This document shows, one piece after another, positions 8,667 through 16,952 of a DNA stretch of 42,698 bases. The stretch is from Candidatus Margulisiibacteriota bacterium. Its GTDB lineage: Bacteria > Margulisbacteria > WOR-1 > JAKLHX01 > JBAZKV01. The stretch spans positions 1 through 42,698 of the forward strand of contig JBAZKV010000016.1 in NCBI GenBank assembly GCA_041650635.1, in the 5' to 3' direction. The position numbers were made by a program, and so were the translations under genes. Every line of letters begins with the position of its first letter. The stretch's first letter is position 1. The notes beneath the pieces are model-generated. The model saw only the letters and a program-made list of their open reading frames with translations. It ran no database searches and was not told the origin of the DNA.

Positions 8667-9476
8667 TTTAATAATGCTTCCCGCGCCGATGCGTATAAAG
8701 TCCTTGCCGAATTCCGCCTTAAGCGCTTTTGACGCTTTTTCCCCTGTACAGTGGCAGGGCGCGATCTGTCCCGGGAGCATCTTTTTTAGTTCTGCGGCAA
8801 GCTTTTTAAGCTCTTTGTCCTTTTTGTCGTACAGATGGAAACCCCCGAGCAAAAGGCAGGGCATGCCCTTATGCAAACTGCCGGCCCTTTTAAGTATAGT
8901 GCTTAGCCCGGGATGGGCGCACCCTGTAATAAGCACATAACCTTTCTCAGTATCCACGATAAGTGACTGTTCCTTGATCTTTGTCCCCAGCTCCCCGGTG
9001 GTGCGGATGCCTTTGAGCATCTCTTTAGAGGCAGAGCTTTCTTTTATCTTTGCCCCGTTGTTCTTGATCTCCTCTTTGAATCTTTTTGAAAAAGATGGCA
9101 GGACATGGACGGAGACCGCGCTGTTCTCCTTTAGAAGATCGAACAGCCCTCCCGTGTGGTCCCAGTGGGAGTGGGACAGGACGATGCTGTCAATATCCTT
9201 TGGGCTTATCCCCGCCTTTTTCATATTGGCCAGCAGGGTCTTGCCGCAGCAGCCGGTGTCAAAAAGGACGGTGTTTTTGCCGTTGTCTATAACGCAGGCA
9301 AAGCCGTAGCCTGTCCCAAAGCCTTTTAAAAAAGCCTTATTGTCAAAAACAACAGTTATCGTAATATTGAGTTCCGATGTTCCCATTGTTGTTCCTTGGC
9401 CGTCCTTTGGAGCGGCCGCTGACGGAAGCAGCAGAATGAACGCCGCAAGCCCGGCAGCAATGCGCGATCTTGTCAA
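8661..9476 (-). CDS. Exported MBL-fold metallo-hydrolase
   Basis: A 271-residue metallo-beta-lactamase-fold hydrolase. The metal site SHSHWDHTGG and later ligands in TGCAHPGL and LLGGFHLY are clear. The arrangement resembles the family annotated as dihydropterin/ribofuranosylaminobenzene phosphate synthase-like MBL proteins, but the reaction is unknown. The N-terminus RIAAGLAAFILLLPSAAAPKDG is a good signal peptide, so the enzyme is probably exported. This supports a TTG start at 9476, which overlaps the stop codon of the DsrE-like gene as TTGA. Starting at the internal Met of MGTSELNIT would remove the signal. Confidence 0.88.
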   Translation of the reverse strand: MTRSRIAAGLAAFILLLPSAAAPKDGQGTTMGTSELNITITVVFDNKAFLKGFGTGYGFACVIDNGKNTVLFDTGCCGKTLLANMKKAGISPKDIDSIVLSHSHWDHTGGLFDLLKENSAVSVHVLPSFSKRFKEEIKNNGAKIKESSASKEMLKGIRTTGELGTKIKEQSLIVDTEKGYVLITGCAHPGLSTILKRAGSLHKGMPCLLLGGFHLYDKKDKELKKLAAELKKMLPGQIAPCHCTGEKASKALKAEFGKDFIRIGAGSIIKL

Positions 9477-9793
9477 AAAGCTACTACCTTATCGCTTTCT
9501 TTCACCAATTCGTACATATCTTTCATTGTATTCAGCGGGCACATTTGTGAACCTTCTTTTCCTCTGGACTGTATGCAGGTGCCGCAGGCAAGTATGACGC
9601 CTCCGTTCCTGACAAAGGCATCCGCCTGTTCTTTGGTGTTAAAGTTTGAAGTGCTTATGCTTTCATACTCCACGCCTTTTCCCATCAAAAACACTTTTAC
9701 CCGGTCTTTCTGTCCCAGGCAGAAATTTGCGTACCTGAACGCGTTCCAGCAGGTTTCGCCGTCATTGACCGAAATTACTATCCCTATTCTCAT
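9473..9793 (-). CDS. DsrE/DsrF-like sulphur-relay family protein
   Basis: A 106-residue protein of the DsrE/F-like fold. It opens with MRIGIVISVNDGETCWNAFR and contains the pattern LACGTCIQSRG, with two closely spaced cysteines that could carry a persulphide. Related small proteins move sulphur between enzymes or act in redox control. AAAGGAG precedes the ATG and a TATAAT box lies 19 bases upstream, so this gene and the coupled metallo-hydrolase form a separate transcription unit after hydE. The partner of the sulphur relay, if it is one, is not evident here. Confidence 0.87.
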   Translation of the reverse strand: MRIGIVISVNDGETCWNAFRYANFCLGQKDRVKVFLMGKGVEYESISTSNFNTKEQADAFVRNGGVILACGTCIQSRGKEGSQMCPLNTMKDMYELVKESDKVVAF

Positions 9794-9812
9794 TTGCGAA
9801 CTCCTTTCGTAT

Positions 9813-9818
9813 ATTATA
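9813..9818 (-). promoter_or_regulatory. -10 box of the dsrE-like unit
   Basis: TATAAT on the minus strand, 19 bases before the ATG at 9793 and ahead of its AAAGGAG site; it sits directly after the hydE stop codon. No clear -35 box is seen. Confidence 0.5.
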
Positions 9819-9826
9819 ATACCGAA

Positions 9827-10723
9827 CTATCCGCTTTTGTTTGGGTATATCTCGTATAGTTCACGGTAGGGCGATGGAGTGAAATTCGGCATTAAAACAT
9901 TGGCCCCGCACTCAAGGGCCTCAAAGCGGTGGTCTTTTGCCGAAAGGCTTCCCACGGCCGTTGTTGCCGGGATATTAATATCCTTCATCACTATCCTTGT
10001 GGCGGCAAGGGTCCTAAGCACAAGGTCGATATCTCCGGCAGGCTCGTTCTTTAAGGCTGTCTTTTTATGCGGAATAAAGGGCCCGGTGCCTATCATCTCA
10101 AAGCCCGACCTGTAAAAGAACAGTATGTCTTTGGCAATGTTAAGCAGGGTCTGCCCCGGAAGGCCCACCATTGTACCGCTGCCCGTTTCATATCCAAGTT
10201 CCTTGAGGTCCGATAGACATCTTATTCTGTTCTCAAGGCTCATTCCGGGATGGAGCGCTCGGTAAAGCTCCGGATTAGAGGTTTCTATCTTGAGGAGATA
10301 CCTGTCGGCTCCCGAATCCTTCCACTTTTTATAACTGGATCGGCTTTTTTCTCCGACAGAAAGGGTTACCGCCATATTATCATGTGTTTTCTTTATCTTT
10401 CTTATTATCCAGGCCAGCCGATCATCGTCCAAACTGCCGGTTTCTCCGGATTGAAGCACTACCGTGTCAATATTGCTTGATGCTATCCTTTTGACCGAGG
10501 AAAGTATTTCTTCGTCCTTCATGGTGTAGCGCTCCAGTTCCCTGTTCCTGCAGGAGATACCGCAGTAAGAGCAGCTTCTGTCGCAGATATTAGAGAACTC
10601 TATGATGCCGCGAAGCAGTATCCTGCGGCCTTTGTGCTGTATCTTTATCTTGTTGGCAGCGTCAAAAAGAGCCTGCCTGTCGGAGCAGAGCAGGTCGTTT
10701 ATCTCTTCCGCGGATTCATACAT
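9827..10723 (-). CDS. hydE: [FeFe]-hydrogenase maturase HydE (radical SAM)
   Basis: Radical-SAM enzyme needed to build the dithiolate bridge of the H-cluster. The 298-residue protein has the cluster motif CDRSCSYCGI (Cys47, Cys51, Cys54), LQSGETGSLDDDRLAWIIRKI and KIETSNPELYRALHP, all typical of HydE and distinct from biotin synthase. It ends at YEIYPNKSG, about 50 residues earlier than the roughly 350-residue HydE of Thermotoga (from memory), so the tail is short. It overlaps the end of hydG by eight bases (ATGTATGA) and is the last gene of the maturation operon. Confidence 0.93.
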   Translation of the reverse strand: MYESAEEINDLLCSDRQALFDAANKIKIQHKGRRILLRGIIEFSNICDRSCSYCGISCRNRELERYTMKDEEILSSVKRIASSNIDTVVLQSGETGSLDDDRLAWIIRKIKKTHDNMAVTLSVGEKSRSSYKKWKDSGADRYLLKIETSNPELYRALHPGMSLENRIRCLSDLKELGYETGSGTMVGLPGQTLLNIAKDILFFYRSGFEMIGTGPFIPHKKTALKNEPAGDIDLVLRTLAATRIVMKDINIPATTAVGSLSAKDHRFEALECGANVLMPNFTPSPYRELYEIYPNKSG

Positions 10724-12095
10724 ACTTGTCCCTCAAACCGCTGTCTATCTGTTCGTAAAAAGCCGAAAGTTCCTTTCTGTCGCTGGGGTCAAGATTGACC
10801 AGAGCCTGCTTGATCAATTCATACCCTTTATGCTTTACGCTTTCCGAGGCAAAATCGTCAAGATACTCTTTTAATGTGATCAGAGCGTTCATGGTGCATT
10901 TGCCTTTTATTGTTCCCGGTTTTGCCAGGTTCATAAAGACTTCCCCTGTCCTTGAAGACCTATAACAGGCTGCGCAGAAACTGGGGATAAAACCGTTCTC
11001 TACCAAAGACCCCATGATCTGGTCAAGACTTCTGTTATCGCCAAGAACGAACTGGGCTCCGCTTTTTGAAGGTGACTCTTCATAGCCTCCGGGAGAGGTC
11101 CTTGAAGCGGCGCTCATCTGGGAAATTCCCAGTTCAAGCAATTCGTCCCTGAGGCGGGGATTTTCTCTGGTAGAAAGGATCATGCCGGTGTATGGGACTG
11201 AAAGGCGTATCACGGAAACAACTTTTTTGAAATCAAGGTCATTAACCTCGTGGTCGGAATAAAAGTCAACGCCTTCGGCAGGTTCTATTCTTGGGACAGA
11301 AATGGTATGAGGCCCGACCCCGTGAATCTTTTCCATGTGTTCAACATGCGAAAGCATTGCCAGAGTTTCAAATTTATAGTCGTAAAGCCCGTATAACAGC
11401 CCGATACCAATATCATCTATCCCGGCCGCAAAAGCTCTGTCAATTGCGTCCAGGCGGTTGTCCGGATCGCTTTTGGGGCCCCTGGGGTGCATTTTTTTGT
11501 AGGTGGCCTGGTGATAGGTCTCCTGAAAGATCTGGAAAGTCCCTATTCCTGAGGCTTTGAGCTTTTTGAACCCTTCTACCGCAATAGGAGCGCAGTTGAT
11601 ATTGACCCTCTTTATTTTGTGATCTTTGTAGCGCGCTGAATAAACAGCCTTGATCGCTTCAACATAATAATCCTCATTCTTTTTTCCCGGAGGCGGGGCC
11701 TCTCCGGCTACCACCAGGACTCTTTTCTGCCCGTTCTTAAGCAGTATTCTTGTCTGTTCTTTTATTTCGTCAGAAGATAGATGCGCTCTCTTGATAGCTC
11801 TGTTATCAGATCTAAAAGCGCAGTAAAGGCAGTTGTTGACGCAGTAGTTGCTTATGTAAAGAGGGGCAAACAGCACTATCCTCTTGCCGTAGATCCTTTG
11901 TTTAACTTCCTTTGCGGTCTCAAACAGCCTTTTGAGCAGCCCGGGGTCAGATACGGATAACAGTTTTGAGGCTTCCTCAAGAGAAAGCCTTTTCAGCGAA
12001 AGGGATTTTTTTAATATCTCCTCCACTTCTTTTTCTGGGACGCTGCCTCTCTTTTCTGCCAGTGCCAGGAGCTTTTCTTCATTAATATGCTTCAT
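10716..12095 (-). CDS. hydG: [FeFe]-hydrogenase maturase HydG (tyrosine lyase)
   Basis: Radical-SAM enzyme that splits tyrosine to give the CO and cyanide ligands of the H-cluster. The 459-residue protein has the SAM-cluster motif CVNNCLYC (Cys85, Cys89, Cys92). It also has the C-terminal motif CAACYRSSRTGEVFMNLAK followed by a third cysteine in GKCTMNAL. That second iron-sulphur site separates HydG from the thiamine enzyme ThiH. Length is normal. It lies 24 bases after hydF and overlaps hydE. Its Shine-Dalgarno site is weak (AAGAGAAAG region), so it probably relies on readthrough from upstream. Confidence 0.95.
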   Translation of the reverse strand: MKHINEEKLLALAEKRGSVPEKEVEEILKKSLSLKRLSLEEASKLLSVSDPGLLKRLFETAKEVKQRIYGKRIVLFAPLYISNYCVNNCLYCAFRSDNRAIKRAHLSSDEIKEQTRILLKNGQKRVLVVAGEAPPPGKKNEDYYVEAIKAVYSARYKDHKIKRVNINCAPIAVEGFKKLKASGIGTFQIFQETYHQATYKKMHPRGPKSDPDNRLDAIDRAFAAGIDDIGIGLLYGLYDYKFETLAMLSHVEHMEKIHGVGPHTISVPRIEPAEGVDFYSDHEVNDLDFKKVVSVIRLSVPYTGMILSTRENPRLRDELLELGISQMSAASRTSPGGYEESPSKSGAQFVLGDNRSLDQIMGSLVENGFIPSFCAACYRSSRTGEVFMNLAKPGTIKGKCTMNALITLKEYLDDFASESVKHKGYELIKQALVNLDPSDRKELSAFYEQIDSGLRDKYV

Positions 12096-12119
12096 TTGTC
12101 TTTCTCTTATATTGATTTG

Positions 12120-13373
12120 CTAGCGGATAGAGAACGGTTCCAGCACCCTGTTAAGGATGCCGAACAGATGACAGATGCAAACCCCGTAATTGGTGACGGC
12201 AACGCCCGCTTTTTTGCATTTTTCTATCCTTAAGAGCATTTCTTTTCTGGTTATCATGCAGGCCCCGCAATGTATGACGAGCCTGTATCTTGAAAGATCC
12301 CTTGGATAATCCCTTCCGCTGACGGTGTCTATCCTGGGCTTAAATCCGAGGTGTTTAGCCAGCCATTTAGGCAGCTTTACTCTTCCGATATCCCCTTCGA
12401 CCGGATGATGGCTGCAGGCCTCGGCTATAAGTATTCTATCGCTCTTTTTCAGGTTGTCCAGAACTGCCGCTCCCCTGACAGACTCTTCCAGATCCCCCTT
12501 GTATCTGGAAAAAAGTATAGAAAAAGTAGTGCACTTTATGTTTTTCGGGGTTTCTTTTGCGGTCTTAAAGGCTACCTGCGAGTCGCAGACGACCATTGCA
12601 GGAGGTCTTTTTAGCGATGCCAGCATTTTTTTGAGGCCGTTCTCTTTTACGGTAAGGGAGGCGCAGCCGTGGTCCAAAAGGTCCCTGATAACCTGTACCT
12701 GAGGAAGTATTATCCTGCCTTTGGGGGCCGCAAAGTCTATCGGAACTATCAGAAAGGCCAGGGACCCTTTCGGGACAAGGTCCCCTATGATGGGGCGCGG
12801 CCTTAAATACTCGTCTGGCAGGGCCTTTATCAGCAGTTCTCTAAAGGCGCTAACATATTCTTTTCTTCTGACGGCATCGGTGCTCGAGCAAAACAGTATT
12901 CCGGCTCCCTTTGATCTTAACTTCTTTAAGAATGTCCCGGAAGGGCCGTGCAGGTCCGCCTTGTTCACGACAATAATTACCGGAGTATTCCTTTTTTTGA
13001 GTTCAAGGGCAAGGTTCTCTTCGTATCTTCCCCAGATAGAAGGCTCGGTGATTATCAGGCCGATATCCGCGCGTTCAAAGATCTTTTTTGTTTTTTCAAG
13101 GCGTTTTTTGGAAAGCCGGCCTTTGTCATCTATGCCTGCCGTGTCAAGAAAGACAACAGGCCCCGCAGGAAGCAATTCCATGGTCTTTTCCACCGTGTCG
13201 GTCGTGGTCCCGGCCAGGGAAGAAGTGACCGCCACATCCTGACCCGCCACCATGTTGAGAAAAGTGGATTTTCCGGTGTTTGTCCTTCCAAAAAGGCCTA
13301 TCTGCAGCCTTAAGGATTTTGGTGTTTTATCGGTATCAGGACTTTCGGGTAATGTTTCTTCGGCTTTTTCCAT
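12120..13373 (-). CDS. hydF: [FeFe]-hydrogenase maturation GTPase HydF
   Basis: Scaffold GTPase on which the diiron part of the H-cluster is assembled before transfer to the hydrogenase. The 417-residue protein has an N-terminal GTPase domain with P-loop GRTNTGKS (29-36), AGTTTDTVEK (G2), DTAGIDD (G3) and VNKADL (G4), a middle dimerisation domain, and a C-terminal cluster domain with ACSHHP and later HCGAC, the conserved cysteine-histidine ligands. It starts two bases after the Mrp gene ends. It completes the HydE, F and G trio in one operon. Confidence 0.95.
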   Translation of the reverse strand: MEKAEETLPESPDTDKTPKSLRLQIGLFGRTNTGKSTFLNMVAGQDVAVTSSLAGTTTDTVEKTMELLPAGPVVFLDTAGIDDKGRLSKKRLEKTKKIFERADIGLIITEPSIWGRYEENLALELKKRNTPVIIVVNKADLHGPSGTFLKKLRSKGAGILFCSSTDAVRRKEYVSAFRELLIKALPDEYLRPRPIIGDLVPKGSLAFLIVPIDFAAPKGRIILPQVQVIRDLLDHGCASLTVKENGLKKMLASLKRPPAMVVCDSQVAFKTAKETPKNIKCTTFSILFSRYKGDLEESVRGAAVLDNLKKSDRILIAEACSHHPVEGDIGRVKLPKWLAKHLGFKPRIDTVSGRDYPRDLSRYRLVIHCGACMITRKEMLLRIEKCKKAGVAVTNYGVCICHLFGILNRVLEPFSIR

Positions 13374-13375
13374 GT

Positions 13376-14206
13376 TTAACCTTGATCGCCGACGAATTCC
13401 ATGATATTTTCCACTATTTTTGTGAAAGCCTCGGCGGATCTGCTCTTTTTTCCAAAGGACATGAACGGAGTCCCTTTGTCCGCAAGCTCTACCAGTTCCA
13501 TTTCAAAAGGCACTTTGCCAAGAAAGGGGACTCCAAGCTCTGCTGCGGCCTTTTCCCCTCCGCCTTTTTTGAAAATGTCCAGCTCCGTCTTACAGTGAGG
13601 GCAGATAAAACCGCTCATGTTCTCTATGATCCCGGCTACGGGGACCCTGATCTCTTTTGCAAAAGAAACGCTTTTGCGCGCGTCCAGTATCGCAACATCC
13701 TGCGGCGTGGTAACTATGACCGCGCCCGAAATATTGGGAATGAGCTGGCAGGCGCTCAAAGGCTCGTCCCCTGTGCCGGGGGGAGAGTCGATCACTAGAT
13801 AATCAAGGCCGCCCCAGTTTACATCGGCCAGGAATTGCCTTATAAGAGAGGCTTTCATCGGGCCTCTCCAGATCATCGGAAGGTCAGGGGAATTCCCCGT
13901 CAGCGCAAGGCTTACGGCTTTAAGGTTTTCGGACACCTCAACAGGCAGTATGCCGAACTCAAAGCCGAAGATGGATTCTTTCTCTATTCCCAGCATTTTT
14001 GCGATATTTGGTCCGTGTATGTCAATATCCATAAGTCCGACTTTTTTACCCTTGAGCGAAAGGGCATAGGCCAGATTGACGGCCACGGAGGTCTTTCCGA
14101 CCCCGCCTTTACCGCTCATCACGATGAGGGTGTGTTTGACCCTCATCATTTTTTCCTTTATCCTTTTGTTCTGTTCGTCGAGTTTTTTTCTTCCTTCGTC
14201 CTGCAT
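13376..14206 (-). CDS. Mrp/NBP35-type iron-sulphur carrier ATPase
   Basis: A 276-residue P-loop ATPase of the Mrp/NBP35 family that binds and passes on iron-sulphur clusters. It has the deviant Walker A SGKGGVGKTS (31-40), the switch-like MDIDIHGPN, IDSPPGTGDE and the C-terminal CPHC pair (Cys202, Cys205) that holds a bridging cluster between two subunits. It lacks the N-terminal MIP18-like domain of longer Mrp proteins. Its ATG overlaps the previous stop by one base. Placement directly before hydF suggests a role in supplying clusters to the maturases, which is inference. Confidence 0.93.
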   Translation of the reverse strand: MQDEGRKKLDEQNKRIKEKMMRVKHTLIVMSGKGGVGKTSVAVNLAYALSLKGKKVGLMDIDIHGPNIAKMLGIEKESIFGFEFGILPVEVSENLKAVSLALTGNSPDLPMIWRGPMKASLIRQFLADVNWGGLDYLVIDSPPGTGDEPLSACQLIPNISGAVIVTTPQDVAILDARKSVSFAKEIRVPVAGIIENMSGFICPHCKTELDIFKKGGGEKAAAELGVPFLGKVPFEMELVELADKGTPFMSFGKKSRSAEAFTKIVENIMEFVGDQG

Positions 14207-15066
14207 CAGCTGGCTCCTTCCTTTATTTCTTTCCAGAGCTTTTCAAGTGTTTCCTTGACCGGACCGCTGCAGTATTCAACGGCAGGTTTGCCGCTGGCCA
14301 CTGCTTCGACCACTGTTTTGTCAAAAGGAATTTTTCCTACTACCGGGACCCCTTTTCCTTTGCAGTATTCTTCTATTCTTGCGGACATATCGCTGTTGAG
14401 ATCGAATTTATTGATCAGCAGTTTGGAGGGCACCTTAAAATGAAGAGCGGTGTCTATTGCCCTTTGGGCATCATGGAGTCCGGACAGGGACGGTTCTGTA
14501 ACTACCAGCGCGAAGTCCACCCCCGACAAAGAGGCTATGACCGGACAGCCTATCCCCGGGGGGCCGTCGATGATCACATATTGCAGCCGATTTGTTTCTG
14601 CAAGATCTGCAGCTACCTTTCTTATTTTAGATACGAGTTTCCCGGAATTTTCCTCGGCTATGCCCAGCTTGGCATGGACAAAAAGCCCGTAGCGCGTTTC
14701 CGAAAGGAACCACTCTCCCGCCAAATTTTCTTGCATTTTTATGGCTTTTTTAGGACAGACAAGAGCGCAGAGGCCGCAGCCTTCGCAAGAGAACGGCTCC
14801 ACCTCGATATCCCGGCTTATGGCGCCGAACCTGCATACGCGCGCACACTCGCCGCATTTGCTGCACATATTCTTGTCTATGACGGCTGTTTCTCCGCTGC
14901 GGAACTCATGGCGCTCTTTGACCTTGGGGCCAAGCAGCAGGTGCAGGTTTGCCGCGTCAACATCGCAATCGACCATGACCTTGCTGTCCGCAAGGGAGGC
15001 AAGCGAACCCGTTACTACGGTTTTGCCTGTGCCTCCTTTTCCGCTTATAACTACTATCTGTTTCAT
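14206..15066 (-). CDS. MinD-type ATPase with inserted 2[4Fe-4S] ferredoxin domain
   Basis: A 286-residue P-loop protein. Walker A SGKGGTGKTV lies at the N-terminus, then a ferredoxin insert with CSKCGECARVC and CEGCGLCALVCP, each followed by a further residue pattern typical of [4Fe-4S] sites, then IIDGPPGIGCPV and VTEPSLSG of the ATPase core. Such proteins occur in pairs in anaerobes next to NifX-like and Mrp genes and are thought to act in cluster or cofactor assembly; the exact job is unknown. The start at 15066 gives an ATGA overlap with the upstream gene; a longer frame reading back to 15150 lies in that gene. Confidence 0.92.
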   Translation of the reverse strand: MKQIVVISGKGGTGKTVVTGSLASLADSKVMVDCDVDAANLHLLLGPKVKERHEFRSGETAVIDKNMCSKCGECARVCRFGAISRDIEVEPFSCEGCGLCALVCPKKAIKMQENLAGEWFLSETRYGLFVHAKLGIAEENSGKLVSKIRKVAADLAETNRLQYVIIDGPPGIGCPVIASLSGVDFALVVTEPSLSGLHDAQRAIDTALHFKVPSKLLINKFDLNSDMSARIEEYCKGKGVPVVGKIPFDKTVVEAVASGKPAVEYCSGPVKETLEKLWKEIKEGAS

Positions 15067-15416
15067 GTTTTGAGCCTTTCCACGAGTTCTACAGCTTTTG
15101 CCACAGTTTGCCTGCAGGTCGCCTTTCTTGCAGCCCTGATCTCCGCGCATTTCAGGGAGCCGGCGCAGGCCTTGAATTCATCCGACAGTTCTTTATCCCT
15201 GCCGATACCGGCCTTTTTTAAAAGGGAAAGGGCGGCATAAAAGCTTCCGCAGTATCCTTCGGGAGCCCGGCCGAATCCGCAGGCCGAAAACCCTTCGATA
15301 TCGGGATCTGATGTCAGGCCGTCGTCCGCAAAGGCTGCCGCAACGGACTGAGCGCAGTTTAGGCGTCTTTTTCCGTTAAGGCCGCGAAAATGCTCAACAG
15401 CTTTTTTAACTCTCAT
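15063..15416 (-). CDS. C_GCAxxG_C_C family redox protein
   Basis: A 117-residue protein of the C_GCAxxG_C_C family (PF09719), small cysteine-rich proteins of anaerobes thought to be redox-active. Conserved cysteines are seen in LNCAQSV, in SACGFGRAPEGYCG, and in the C-terminal FKACAGSLKC and KATC. It lies three bases after one ferredoxin-ATPase gene and overlaps the next by ATGA, so it is fully embedded in the cofactor operon. It could hold a cluster or exchange thiols with the neighbouring ATPases; this is inferred from position only. Confidence 0.85.
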   Translation of the reverse strand: MRVKKAVEHFRGLNGKRRLNCAQSVAAAFADDGLTSDPDIEGFSACGFGRAPEGYCGSFYAALSLLKKAGIGRDKELSDEFKACAGSLKCAEIRAARKATCRQTVAKAVELVERLKT

Positions 15417-15419
15417 TTC

Positions 15420-16274
15420 TTATTTCCTTGTCAGCGCCCCTATCTTTTTTAGGAGCGATCTGAACTCTTTTTTGTACTGCGGCAGCGGTTCGATAATGGG
15501 GCTGCCCTTAGAATATGCCTTTGCAATTTCCTTCTTAAAGGGTATTTTCATCAGGACCGGGATATTCCGGTTTTTGCAGTAAGTTTCAACTTTGTCATTT
15601 CCCATATCGCACCTATTGATGATAACCCCGACCGGTATCTTTAATTTGTGCATTGCCTCAACTGCCAGGGCCAGGTCGTTCATGCCAAACGGAGTTGGTT
15701 CGGTGACCAAAAGACAAAGATCGCTTCCTTTAACAGTGGCGATCACCGGGCATGATGTTCCCGGAGGAGCGTCTATGATCACTGTTCTTGAGGTGTCCGC
15801 GAGTTTTTTTACCTGCCTGATAAGAGGAGGGGACATTGCCTCCCCGACATCAAGCCTTCCGTGCGCAAATAGTAGCCCGTTCTTTTTTCCTGTTTCGATA
15901 TTTCCGATAGGGCGGTCAACTTCTTTAATTGCCTGCTTCGGACAGAACATGGAACAGGCCCCGCAGCCGTGGCAAAGCTGCGGAAAGACCAGGACCTTTC
16001 CCGAACCTGCTGCGCTATTTGGAAGAACGGCTATCGCGTTATATTTGCAGACAGAGGCGCATTTGCCGCACAGGCTGCATCTGTCCCTGTCAACAACAGG
16101 GACCGGAATGCCGGCCTTAAAGCTCTTTTCGATCTCCGGCTTCAAAAAGATGTGCGCATTCGGCTCTTCTACATCGCAATCCAACAGCTGGGTATTATCA
16201 AGCGACAGGGCCAGACCGACTGCAGCGGTGGTTTTTCCTGTTCCGCCTTTGCCGCTTGCAACTGATATTATCAT
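15420..16274 (-). CDS. MinD-type ATPase with inserted 2[4Fe-4S] ferredoxin domain (second copy)
   Basis: A 284-residue paralogue of the protein encoded at 14206-15066. It has Walker A SGKGGTGKTT (7-16), LDCDVEEPNAHIFL, a ferredoxin insert with CSLCGKCASVC and CHGCGACSMFCP, then IIDAPPGTSCPV and VTEPTPFGMND. The two paralogues may form a heterodimer, as is suspected for such pairs in other anaerobes. The ATG overlaps the stop of the NifX-like gene by four bases (ATGA). Confidence 0.92.
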   Translation of the reverse strand: MIISVASGKGGTGKTTAAVGLALSLDNTQLLDCDVEEPNAHIFLKPEIEKSFKAGIPVPVVDRDRCSLCGKCASVCKYNAIAVLPNSAAGSGKVLVFPQLCHGCGACSMFCPKQAIKEVDRPIGNIETGKKNGLLFAHGRLDVGEAMSPPLIRQVKKLADTSRTVIIDAPPGTSCPVIATVKGSDLCLLVTEPTPFGMNDLALAVEAMHKLKIPVGVIINRCDMGNDKVETYCKNRNIPVLMKIPFKKEIAKAYSKGSPIIEPLPQYKKEFRSLLKKIGALTRK

Positions 16275-16579
16275 TTGTTCTTTTCTATTGCCTCTTTTAC
16301 TGTTCCTGATATCCCGGACAGGACCTCTATCCCTGCCGCGGTCAAAGTTCCTAAAGCGTTTGGCCCCACATTGCCTGTAAGCACCTTTTTTGCGCCTTTA
16401 GAGGATACCAGTTGAGCGGACTGCGGACCAGCGCCCGAATTTGCCGACAGGTTAGGGTTTTTTACGGCTTCGAACTCTCCTGTCTCAGTATCAAAAAACA
16501 TAAAATAGGAGCATCTGCCGAACCTGGGATCCACTTTTGCCCCCGGGTCTTTATCCTGGGCGCTTACGCATATGATCAT
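16271..16579 (-). CDS. NifX/NifB-type dinitrogenase cofactor-binding domain protein
   Basis: A 102-residue protein of the dinitrogenase iron-molybdenum cofactor family (PF02579), ribonuclease-H-like domains that carry metal clusters. It opens with MIICVSAQDKDPGAKVDPRFGRCSYFM and has the family's GAGPQSAQLVSSKGAKKVLTG core and GNVGPNAL. No nitrogenase is present, so it probably binds another metal cofactor. AAGGAG precedes the ATG, which lies one base after the previous gene's stop. Confidence 0.9.
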   Translation of the reverse strand: MIICVSAQDKDPGAKVDPRFGRCSYFMFFDTETGEFEAVKNPNLSANSGAGPQSAQLVSSKGAKKVLTGNVGPNALGTLTAAGIEVLSGISGTVKEAIEKNK

Positions 16580-16580
16580 T

Positions 16581-16952
16581 TTATTCTCCTTCTTTGTGCT
16601 GATGACCGTGGGAGCAGGCCTCTAAGCCTCCAAGCCCGTTCTTCAAAAGGTCCTCTATCGCTTCTTTTGCCTTGCCCGCATGTCCAAACACGATGATGCC
16701 ATTTTCTCTGAACTTTTGCTGGGCTCCCATACCCATACCGCCTGAAATAACATGCGTCACCCCGTATTTGCGTATCTCGTCAACCGCCAAACATCCCCCG
16801 CCTCCGTGGACCGCGTTGTTAGGAACGACCTTTTTTGCCGTTACTGTGCTGTTGTCGACATCCGCAATCAAAAAGTGTGTGCACTGGCCGAAATGCGGGC
16901 ACACATTGCTTTCCAGCCCGGAATCGTTATCGAGCGTAACTCCTATCCTCAT
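16581..16952 (-). CDS. NifX/NifB-type dinitrogenase cofactor-binding domain protein, histidine tail
   Basis: A 123-residue second member of the same family. It contains CPHFGQCTHFLIAD and the GGGGCLAVDEIRKYGVTHVISGG core, and ends in the histidine- and cysteine-bearing tail EACSHGHQHKEGE, a plausible metal-binding end that the shorter paralogue downstream lacks. It overlaps the upstream methyltransferase stop by one base, and a purine-rich AAAGGAAG site lies ahead of its ATG. Confidence 0.9.
   Translation of the reverse strand: MRIGVTLDNDSGLESNVCPHFGQCTHFLIADVDNSTVTAKKVVPNNAVHGGGGCLAVDEIRKYGVTHVISGGMGMGAQQKFRENGIIVFGHAGKAKEAIEDLLKNGLGGLEACSHGHQHKEGE

Noticed and set aside
10716..12095. ThiH (thiamine tyrosine lyase) for the radical-SAM gene
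   Set aside because: The C-terminal cysteine motif for a second cluster and the neighbours hydE and hydF identify HydG.
12454..13313. Long open frames on the plus strand opposite hydF
   Set aside because: They are low-similarity antisense frames of a clearly recognised gene, with no ribosome site or family motif. The same applies to the other antisense frames in the window.
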